DNA of 28,693 bases from Stramenopiles sp. TOSAG23-3 (lineage: Eukaryota > Sar): the NCBI GenBank assembly GCA_900128585.1, contig LT642243.1:1-28693 (forward strand), read 5' to 3'. This document shows positions 18,801 through 25,131 of this stretch, one piece after another. Both the position numbers and the translations under genes were made by a program. Each line of letters begins with the position of its first letter. Position 1 is the first letter of the stretch. Under the pieces are notes generated by a model. The model was given only the letters and a program-made list of their open reading frames with translations. It was not told the origin of the DNA and searched no databases.

Positions 18801-19797
18801 GCAAGTGAAAGCATTTCACGGGCTGTGTGAGAAAGGGCTGCACGAGCAGTACTCGCCGCAGCAGTGCCTTCAGTACGGGTGGGGATCGATTGCTCTGATG
18901 GTGAACATGAAAACTTTGCGCGTGGCGCGTCGGCTGATCGATGTGGAGGAAGACGCAAGTGTGAGTTGTGCGCCGCCGGCCCAGCTGTCTGCCGTTGAGA
19001 GGGAGTCGTATCTTGCAGACAACGGGTTCGACAATGAAGAGTTTAAAGACTGGTGCCGAGCGAATGATCTCGTAATGAACAAGGAAAAAGGCTTGCACCC
19101 CGAGCTATCCTTCGCCAAAGATGCATTCATCTTCCTTCACCAAAACTTTTATTTTTTTGACTCCTCTCGAGGGTGGGTTCCAACGAAACCCGTCGAAGTG
19201 ATCAAAGGAGACGTTGGCTCCTCGGGAACGATAAACAACTTGTATGTAGCCATCCTGCGCTACAATGGAGTCGTAGCCCGCTGCCTGAGCGGGGCCTGGC
19301 TGTGGTCGAACGACGGCTCGTACACCGCACAGGGGATTCAGCGAGGGGCAACTGAGGGCGAAATGCTGGCCATGGACTTTCAGCGACGAACGATGTCGGA
19401 GTTCTACCTGGATGGGATAGGCTGGGTCCCTACAGATGCGACGCCCACACGCCTCAGCTCGAACAATGACCCCATAGCTCGGCGGGCCAGAGCAAAATTG
19501 GGCAAGTATGGGTGGAGGAAGGACCTGTCCATGACTTGCATGGCGAATTTTGGGAACGACAGCGGGCTTCTGCTCCTTAATACTGCAGGGTTTGAAATGG
19601 GGAAGCCCATGGTGCAATTTGGTCCGATCGGAAAGCCCATGGGGGATGTATCGTTGAATGCGCGAGAGTTTCAGTGCATCGACCTGGCGGTGTCTGCGTA
19701 TAAACCGACCAAGGGGTTTAAGGACGAACTTTACGGCGCGAAGGAGGCGCTCACTCCAGTTGACCCCAATGATGAAAAGGCGCAATTTAAGGACTAG
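15859..19797 (+). CDS. CTL/SLC44-like membrane protein fused to a degenerate transglutaminase-like domain (gene B)
   Basis: This is a 1312-residue paralogue of gene A. Residues 1-170 form one copy of an N-terminal unit like those in A. The CTL region has a first membrane segment near 199-219, HGVDSLGNICG (229-239), the loop motif CVKVCP, membrane segments near 331-351, 362-385, 407-425, 508-533, 564-585, 733-750 and 760-780, and motifs ISTAVSTWYF, LRGSSFLRGAEVGTKLKMRN and IDTILQDFFEDCERN. An acidic insert lies at about 473-500. The C-terminal transglutaminase-like fold is recognisable (NNLYVAILRYNGVVAR; EFYLDGIGWVPTD), but the Cys position is Ser1122 (TCG at 19222-19224) and the His position is Arg1177 (CGA at 19387-19389); only Asp1193 remains. 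It is therefore probably a pseudoenzyme. The start is the ATG in GCCGCCATGT; the frame upstream lacks another ATG. The stop is TAG. Confidence 0.88.
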   Translation: MSKADEEDIKLCKETCKQFLGHFGKKKTSLHSLLERKSSAANSLLKGTMGRAYLRIGKDRAVEVDSSSLTEVTEVESLFSYKANFSVGGAKFELKFKNNSKSHKIERLWVGPRGGAIPKGGEFDSSLVVLFKEGYEPDKNDFEFDLYARPKARSSAYKAAKLHFGDEHLLTINAGKPLPEIAREKFDVLAIRRYHRDKVWILIFLLYWAIEIGVASHAVANGRLDRVLHGVDSLGNICGSNNDLVDLTDRPKLWYPNPEENRAICVKVCPVANQTALVDYLANIAAPNGTAPPLRVTVGTVDVSHRCLPIDGQSASIMSASATLFSDVQSGWVSSLLTCVVAFLLGLLWMKAMLWNPRGVIGSLTCVAHSGLLLFSGSFFVSYFVVELPEGLPASAKSHLVDPSAQTFAMVVGIFSFAAFVFLVYKDCKLRKDAGNAMKVFDLTSEALNECNVAIVHANCLPKKLPCKGSTAAVEKEEGGKAADVTVEVEGEEEKAPDRTVDLRPILTFPVYNFFILVAFLVLWCVVFVHLISLGSIEQKCKCAKSLSNCSCDRYFRFDDGARWFAIIHLYGLLWGVALVVNVSRVTISTAVSTWYFAEAKDLEVRVVPADLIRTSYRRALVYHSGSLLKASFYHPIVAVVRPLAFLFLKLRNMLSCVNRITFGFRGCLRSALLGCCCFQSIAYLDVRAAMQQIALRGSSFLRGAEVGTKLKMRNEGRVRGLEEAIEFKMMFGKTAIFCISFFVGFLYLRGSGNSGGSVGAPIIVLILNCIVAYATMSLFVSQYTMSIDTILQDFFEDCERNVRSTEVFMPPEFRKFIDDYGYYTSGTFPSDPTAMYTKLFKAKKLGVMHVPTKETMCHYVTTMDVCLHDKTAWPEEKEGWFIKCDRPLDHESQPRNTLEVFHKKYGRNILDNFTSLVKIPVTAKGLAGDGPWREGLKHIMWDQVRLPRRSAGYQRLNAMDPGEAIKRAANDPHASLIQQGQVKAFHGLCEKGLHEQYSPQQCLQYGWGSIALMVNMKTLRVARRLIDVEEDASVSCAPPAQLSAVERESYLADNGFDNEEFKDWCRANDLVMNKEKGLHPELSFAKDAFIFLHQNFYFFDSSRGWVPTKPVEVIKGDVGSSGTINNLYVAILRYNGVVARCLSGAWLWSNDGSYTAQGIQRGATEGEMLAMDFQRRTMSEFYLDGIGWVPTDATPTRLSSNNDPIARRARAKLGKYGWRKDLSMTCMANFGNDSGLLLLNTAGFEMGKPMVQFGPIGKPMGDVSLNAREFQCIDLAVSAYKPTKGFKDELYGAKEALTPVDPNDEKAQFKD

Positions 19798-19857
19798 AGG
19801 GGGGAAATGGATGACATGTCAATCAAAAAAATAATCTCCTGAAATTAACCATAATAA

Positions 19858-19882
19858 AAAAACAAGAAAATTGGCTGTTATA
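19858..19882 (+). repeat. Dispersed repeat copy R4 (core only)
   Basis: The core CAAGAAAATTGGCTGTTAT is preceded by A residues, in the 207-bp gap between two convergent gene 3' ends. It begins about 60 bp after the gene B stop. Similarity ends right after the core. Confidence 0.75.
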
Positions 19883-20004
19883 ATAATATACGTGCGAATG
19901 TTTTCTAATTTTATTAATTTTATTCCCACAATATCTATGTAAATGACTTTTGGTTTTTGAACGAGTTAGGAAGTGTAAACACAAAGTAATCGCTCTTCTC
20001 CTCT

Positions 20005-23000
20005 TTAAAAGATGTTGTAAATCTTTGCTGGGGACGCCGCTTCCGGGCTTCTGCTTCGCAATTGTCGTATCCCGTCCGCCAATCCCTTTTCTCTGCGAGT
20101 GGGAACCCGCTTCCATGTTCTATAGTTTGCCACAGTTATTGGAGATCGTTTGCACGAGACGAGCTTCTCCTCTTTCTCCGTACCAGAATTCTTCAAAAAA
20201 CTCGCCATGTCAATCGTCGACGGTCCAAGCGAACTCTCTGCCCCACTCTTCGTGTCTATCAAAAAATTCGCCAGATCGGTCGTTGAGGGGGACCGTGTCC
20301 GATTCCCCTGCCCAAATGATAAGGAGGGAGGAGAACTAACAAAATAGCGAACGCTCGTCTTCCGGGGTGAAGTTCCGGAAAAAGGATTGTTCAAAAGCTT
20401 CGACATCTCGCTTGTCAACGGGGCAAACGTCCGCAGCCCAACGTCTTCGTCAAAAATAGGTGATGCGGGCAACTGATAATCTAGGTCCGTCTCATCCGAT
20501 TCCTCCTCTTCGATCATCTCAGGGGTCTCTTCCATCTCTTCTTCAATCATCTCGGGTGTTTCCTCCAAGCTTGGTAGTGGGGGCAACTGATAATCAAGAT
20601 CGGCCTCGTCCGATTCCTCTTCGTTCTCGGCTGGTACTGCCTCCTGCACTCCTTCGATCATATCTTGAAGTTCCATAATTTGTTTGCTTAAAACCCCGAG
20701 AGCGTGTCGCCTTTCCTGATTATTCTGCAAACCCCGTGTTTTCTGAATTTCAGACTTAATTGCAGAAAAGCTGCTTTCAACGCCCTCCTCCTCCTCGCTC
20801 TCTTCGGCCGTACTTTCGTTCCCCTTGCTTTCTGGCGTTGCTGGTTCCGTGATATCTTCAAAGTGCATTCGAACGAAAAAATCCTTCCGAAAAGTTCGGT
20901 GCCCTTTGTCTTTCACAGCATCGTCTATCTGCTCTTTCGAGCGGCCAAGCTCCAAGCGATCATGGACCATTGCACTGTTTATCCACGTCTGGAAACACTT
21001 TTCCGGCTTTCGCCCAGCAATGGTGTAAAACACCAGCTTCATGTCTCCCTGAAACACCATACCACGCAATGGCCCGAAGGTAAGCCCCTTGTTCTCTCGG
21101 CCGCCGTCGCCCTTTGCTTCACCTCCGCACACCTCTGCCAAACCTATCTCCATGCGGCTGTCGTACAAAACGGTTGTGTCCTTCTCCGGCAAAGGCTCGT
21201 CCGAGACGGGAATCACACCGCTGTGGTAAGAGGGTGTTATGGCTTGAAAGAAGAGCTTCGACCCCTCTTTTAAGCGAATGTTGTTAATCTCCAAACGGTG
21301 TATCGATTTTGGGTTTTCCAAATTGGCGTTATACTGGGCAATGTTTCCAACGTACCGATGGTAATAATGAACGTACTCGCGCTGAGATGGAATGGTGACG
21401 CCCTGGTGATTCCGTGTCCGTCGATTCCCATACATATCAAGGGCAAGGTTCGGCAATACTCCGGACTCGACCATCAAGCAGCAGACAAAGAGTCCGGTGC
21501 GTCCCTTTCCTGCTTTGCAGTGAATTGCCACAACATTCTTGCTGTCCTCTTTCAGAAACATAATGGCGTGCTCACAAAACTGTTTTATAAATGGAAGAGG
21601 GCATGCGTTGTGGTCCGAGAATGGAAATCGAACCACGCGGCCCCCAAACTTCTTTGCGTCGTACTCCCTCTCCTCACACAAGTTGTAAATCAGGTAATGG
21701 TCCCTGTGGTAATACTCGAGGAACCGCAACGTCTCCGTCAGCCTGTTCCGATACAGCGTTTGTGCACCCTCGCACGGGAAACCCATTGCAATGACCTTGT
21801 TCGTAATATATGTAAGGTCCAAATCGAACCCGTCGTGAATGAACCGGTTCTTTTTCAAAGAAACGGTGTGCCTTGCTTTCCGCACCAAGTTTAAGTCCCA
21901 CGAGGAGTACGTCGATGTTGGGTTTACCTTCAATCTATCGTCCTCCTCGTGTACAGCCTCGCATGCAGAAACCACCCTTACGCCCGCGTTCCCCTCTTCA
22001 ACTTGCATTACCTGGCACGCCAGGGTTTCCGTGATCCAGGACCGGCCGATAATGCCCAAATCGACTGTTCCTAGGGTAGGATTTTTCTCCTCCACGTCCT
22101 TGCCTTCGGCATCGTCAGGCTGCTCCGTTGGTGCGTCCTCTTCTAAATCGTTCAGCTGCCACGTCTTCTCAGAGTCTGCAAAGATCACGTCCTCTTGCCT
22201 CTGCGGCAGCTGTTGGGCACCACTGGAACCCTGAACGTCGAGTGCAATTGGCTGGTATTTGGAAAGTATGGGCGTCGACCGGAGCTGGGGCAGCGCAGGC
22301 GGACGGTACATGGTGCTGTCGGAGCCACTGTCTTGCGCTTGGTGATCGTTCTCCCCGCTTCTGCTCCCTTCGGAGCTGAGGGTGGGGCTCAACTTTTTGG
22401 CGAAAATATCGATCAATGATTTTCGCTTGTGGCTTCTCTGCCTCTTTGGCGGCGGTCTGTTGTTGGAAACAAAATCTTCCACCGTCGATTGACGATTTGA
22501 GAATCTATTTTTCCGGTCCCGCATCGTCCGGAACGGAGAGCTCGAGTCGCCCTTCAACATGTATCGTTTTTTGGACGAAAGCCACGTGTGCGACATGTCG
22601 GTGCCGAGGTAGTTAATCATGGCATGGTAAGACTTCATGCTGGCTGCAATGGGTTCCTCTGGAGTGCTGCAGCCCTCTCCATATTTGTTGACAAGGATGG
22701 ATGATAGAATCGCGATCCGTAGCTCGTCCCTGTTTGCCAGCACAAATTCGCGAAACACGTTCTGGTCCTTATGTTTTTTCTTGGAAGGGTCCTTGCTTGT
22801 GCCAGCCTTGTCGTGTTTGAACGGGGAGAAGGGGTTGGTTACAGGCTGCGACAGCTCTCGAAGAAACCGGTGCATCTTCTCCGACAGGTCGCCGATGTAC
22901 TGCTCCATGACATCGAACCAGGGATAGTTCTCGATATGGTGCTGTCCAAACGCGGCTGCCGAGAGCATTTTGTCGATCAGAAATATCGCGCGCTGCTGCC

Positions 23001-24147
23001 TCTCCCCGAGCGTGCCGAGCACGGAGCCCGACAAAAGCTCCGGCTCCACGATGCGGGAGATTAGGAGCGATGCCAGCGCAGCAATGCCATGCCCTGGGAA
23101 TCGCGCTTCGCTGGTGGCAAAAACTGCCGCGCACAAATGTCGCAACGCGCCTGAACAGTTTGGAACAAATTCTATTGCCTGATCTAATATGGAGTGAACA
23201 ATTCTTGCCAAGCTCAACGCGTGCCTCCCCACCACCCCCTCGTATTCCTCCGCCTCCTCTATGAAGTCTTGGTCCACCTCAAAGTCGTTCTTCTCCTCGT
23301 CCCACAAGTTATCCACCACCGGCTGCAGAAGGCTGTGGTACAGGCCTGATTTCCCTTCGGCTTCTGCTAGGGACTGGCCGTACGCCTCAACAAATTTCAA
23401 GGCGCTGCTCTCAGACTGAAATATTGCCTCTCCAAAGCTGGTGCGGTTAAGTTCTACATCTAGCAAATTTTCCAGGAACTGCTCGCTCCTCCGCTTCCCA
23501 TTCAACTTCAAGTCACCCAAGAACCCCATCAAAACTGCACACACTCGCTTCATCGTTTCCTTGCCAAAAAATAGCCTGATCTCATCTCGAACAAAAGCAT
23601 TTGGTATCAAAAACGCGCCGTCATCACTGATCATCAAGTGGGTGTCCCAGTGCGTGTCCGTAGTGCCACGTCTTGTGACGACAATATCATGCCGCTGGCG
23701 GACATCGTCTTCCTGAATGGTGGTGCCCTGAAGGCAGCCCACTTGTGACATTCTTCCCTTCTTTTCAATCGTTAAATACTCGCACAGAAGGTGCTGTGAT
23801 ATCTTTCGGTCTATATTTGGGGCGAGTAGGAATACTTTGAGCCACTCAACCAGTTCATCCGCAAACTGCGCCAGCAGGTGGTACGTGCGGTCGGTCGTCA
23901 TCACGTCAAAACAGTAGCGGTACGAAACGTCCTCCAGGACCACCGGCAGGGCAGACAGAGCGTTTAACGCTTTCACAGGCGATACTTCGATTACATCATC
24001 CAGGGCAATCGAGCCTTGCAGGTCCATCCGCTGAGGAGACTTTTGGTATCCAACTGCAGCGGTGGTGGGATCGTACACAAACCAACGCAACTTCCAGGAC
24101 GTGTTGATTTTTCCTCTCTTCAACAACCAGCCTCTTAAGGCTGCCAT
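20005..24147 (-). CDS. PH - RasGAP (arginine finger lost) - PTEN phosphatase-C2 fusion protein
   Basis: This is a 1380-residue signalling protein. A PH domain occupies residues 1-109 (GWLLKRG, SWKLRWFVYD, closing Trp near 102). A RasGAP-like domain follows (about 188-443): it keeps the ALRHLC...RFP helix and the FLR-type Arg (Arg365 in LLISRIVEPEL). Where active RasGAPs have LFR, it reads IFQ (Gln244, codon 23416-23418). After a disordered basic linker comes a PTEN phosphatase domain (767-938): RFIHDGFDLDLTYI, WPD-loop-like FSDHN (Asp845), HCKAGKGRTG (Cys877, Arg883) and VTIPSQR (917-923). A PTEN-type C2 domain (948-1097) ends in KDKGHRTFRKDFFVRMHFED. The acidic tail holds duplicated motifs. 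PTEN removes the 3' phosphate of PIP3, and the lipid activity here looks intact. ATG context ACCATGG supports the start; upstream only a GTG is in frame. The stop is TAA. Confidence 0.92.
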   Translation of the reverse strand: MAALRGWLLKRGKINTSWKLRWFVYDPTTAAVGYQKSPQRMDLQGSIALDDVIEVSPVKALNALSALPVVLEDVSYRYCFDVMTTDRTYHLLAQFADELVEWLKVFLLAPNIDRKISQHLLCEYLTIEKKGRMSQVGCLQGTTIQEDDVRQRHDIVVTRRGTTDTHWDTHLMISDDGAFLIPNAFVRDEIRLFFGKETMKRVCAVLMGFLGDLKLNGKRRSEQFLENLLDVELNRTSFGEAIFQSESSALKFVEAYGQSLAEAEGKSGLYHSLLQPVVDNLWDEEKNDFEVDQDFIEEAEEYEGVVGRHALSLARIVHSILDQAIEFVPNCSGALRHLCAAVFATSEARFPGHGIAALASLLISRIVEPELLSGSVLGTLGERQQRAIFLIDKMLSAAAFGQHHIENYPWFDVMEQYIGDLSEKMHRFLRELSQPVTNPFSPFKHDKAGTSKDPSKKKHKDQNVFREFVLANRDELRIAILSSILVNKYGEGCSTPEEPIAASMKSYHAMINYLGTDMSHTWLSSKKRYMLKGDSSSPFRTMRDRKNRFSNRQSTVEDFVSNNRPPPKRQRSHKRKSLIDIFAKKLSPTLSSEGSRSGENDHQAQDSGSDSTMYRPPALPQLRSTPILSKYQPIALDVQGSSGAQQLPQRQEDVIFADSEKTWQLNDLEEDAPTEQPDDAEGKDVEEKNPTLGTVDLGIIGRSWITETLACQVMQVEEGNAGVRVVSACEAVHEEDDRLKVNPTSTYSSWDLNLVRKARHTVSLKKNRFIHDGFDLDLTYITNKVIAMGFPCEGAQTLYRNRLTETLRFLEYYHRDHYLIYNLCEEREYDAKKFGGRVVRFPFSDHNACPLPFIKQFCEHAIMFLKEDSKNVVAIHCKAGKGRTGLFVCCLMVESGVLPNLALDMYGNRRTRNHQGVTIPSQREYVHYYHRYVGNIAQYNANLENPKSIHRLEINNIRLKEGSKLFFQAITPSYHSGVIPVSDEPLPEKDTTVLYDSRMEIGLAEVCGGEAKGDGGRENKGLTFGPLRGMVFQGDMKLVFYTIAGRKPEKCFQTWINSAMVHDRLELGRSKEQIDDAVKDKGHRTFRKDFFVRMHFEDITEPATPESKGNESTAEESEEEEGVESSFSAIKSEIQKTRGLQNNQERRHALGVLSKQIMELQDMIEGVQEAVPAENEEESDEADLDYQLPPLPSLEETPEMIEEEMEETPEMIEEEESDETDLDYQLPASPIFDEDVGLRTFAPLTSEMSKLLNNPFSGTSPRKTSVRYFVSSPPSLSFGQGNRTRSPSTTDLANFLIDTKSGAESSLGPSTIDMASFLKNSGTEKEEKLVSCKRSPITVANYRTWKRVPTRREKGLADGIRQLRSRSPEAASPAKIYNIF
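20440..20640 (-). repeat. Internal duplication in the PTEN-fusion tail
   Basis: The coding DNA repeats a block: EESDEADLDYQLPPLP and EESDETDLDYQLPASP flank two copies of EETPEMIEEE. Downstream, PSTTDLANFL and PSTIDMASFL form a second, more diverged pair. These may be short binding motifs or phosphodegrons; function is unknown. Confidence 0.75.
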
Positions 24148-24344
24148 GGTCAGCGGGAAAACGGGCACCGTGCGAAGCAGAAAATCCTTCCTTTCGTTCA
24201 GAGATCTTGTATGAATTCTCTCTCTCTTTCCGCTTCGCCTGGAATTACAAATTATTCGAGTCAGGACATGTGTGTGTTAACAATCATCCACGAGTATCGT
24301 GATGATAAAGAAACAATTTAAATGGACTATAAATATATATGAAC

Positions 24345-24464
24345 GGGTACCCCTAACTTCCTTCCATAATAATAATTTTAAAAAAATGTTTTTTTTCTTT
24401 CTTCTTCCTTTTTTTTTTTCCCGCTATTGTTTGTTTGTTTTTTATTAGGTACCGGTACGGTACG
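24345..24464. promoter_or_regulatory. GGTACC palindromes 5' of the PTEN-fusion gene
   Basis: Two instances, GGGTACCC (24345-24352) and GGTACCGGTACGGTAC (24449-24464), lie about 200 and 300 bp upstream of the ATG. They match the motif upstream of the kinase, centrin, acidic-protein and CTL A genes. Confidence 0.35.
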
Positions 24465-24803
24465 AATACAAAGAGAGAAGAAGAAAATATCCAAAATTAA
24501 AAATTAAAATTACTCTCAGTCTATCTCTAGTAAAAAAAGGCACAAAAAAAAACTGAAAACGGGGAAGGAGGTAATCCTATCATTTTTTTTACTTACTGGT
24601 GGGTGGGTGGGGTATTCAAGAATTAAGATTTCGTTGGACTCATATACGTATAATCCTCGTAAGTAAGTACAGCATGCCATAATAAATGAGAGATGAATGG
24701 GGCTGTTATTTTAGGTACAGTTACGAAGGTATTTTAAAATTTAATTATTTACTTCCTTTATTCCATTTATGTTCACTGCGTATCAACTTACAAGTATTAT
24801 TCT

Positions 24804-24900
24804 AAAAACAAGAAAATTGGCTGTTATTAAAACAAGAAAATTGGCTGTTATTTAAGTAGTAGTACTAATTAAAAAACAAGAAAATTGGCTGTTATTTAAG
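24804..24900 (+). repeat. Dispersed repeat copies R5a, R5b and R5c in tandem
   Basis: Three cores occur in a row: at 24804-24829, 24829-24857 and 24868-24907. The first runs directly into the second (GTTATTAAAACAAG), which looks like insertion of one copy into or next to another. R5b is followed by GTAGTAGTACTAATT. All have the same orientation as the other copies. Confidence 0.85.
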
Positions 24901-24931
24901 TAATTAAATTTAGCTTCCTCATACCCTAATC

Positions 24932-25018
24932 CTGGCTGTTATTTAAGTAATTAAAATTAATGTACTGCGAACTGTAATCTAGATTTAGACATTCTAGGTT
25001 TGCATTCCTTCATGAATA
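24932..25018 (+). repeat. Dispersed repeat copy R6 (long form, lacking the constant left edge)
   Basis: It starts at GGCTGTTATTTAAGTAATTA without the preceding CAAGAAAATT, then continues through TGTACTGCGAACTGTAATCT and AGATTTAGACATTCTAGG to CATTCCTTCATG. Its right part matches R1 over about 60 bp with few changes. It lies about 115 bp past the stop of the IQ gene. Confidence 0.8.
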
Positions 25019-25131
25019 TTCTATATTGATACTTCTATTTACTATAAGCTTATGAACTCTTTTAGCCAACAACTATTTTGCTTTGCCCCTCGACATAAGT
25101 GCCGGTACTGGTGCATTCTTCTGCACTATCG

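Larger units (their letters stand above)
24148..25131. other. Intergenic region between the PTEN-fusion 5' end and the IQ gene 3' end
   Basis: This nearly 1 kb region holds GGGTACCC at 24345-24352 and GGTACCGGTACGGTAC at 24449-24464 on the promoter side of the PTEN fusion. T-rich and pyrimidine tracts follow, then the densest cluster of the dispersed repeat (24804-25018). A weak repeat-like string, GGCTGTTATTTTAGGTA, occurs at about 24701. No RNA gene or convincing coding sequence was seen. Confidence 0.65.

Noticed and set aside
85-25018. The dispersed core as a spliced-leader relic or CRISPR array
   Set aside because: Copies are not followed by genes in the same direction, spacing is irregular and there are no unique spacers of even size; the genome is eukaryotic.
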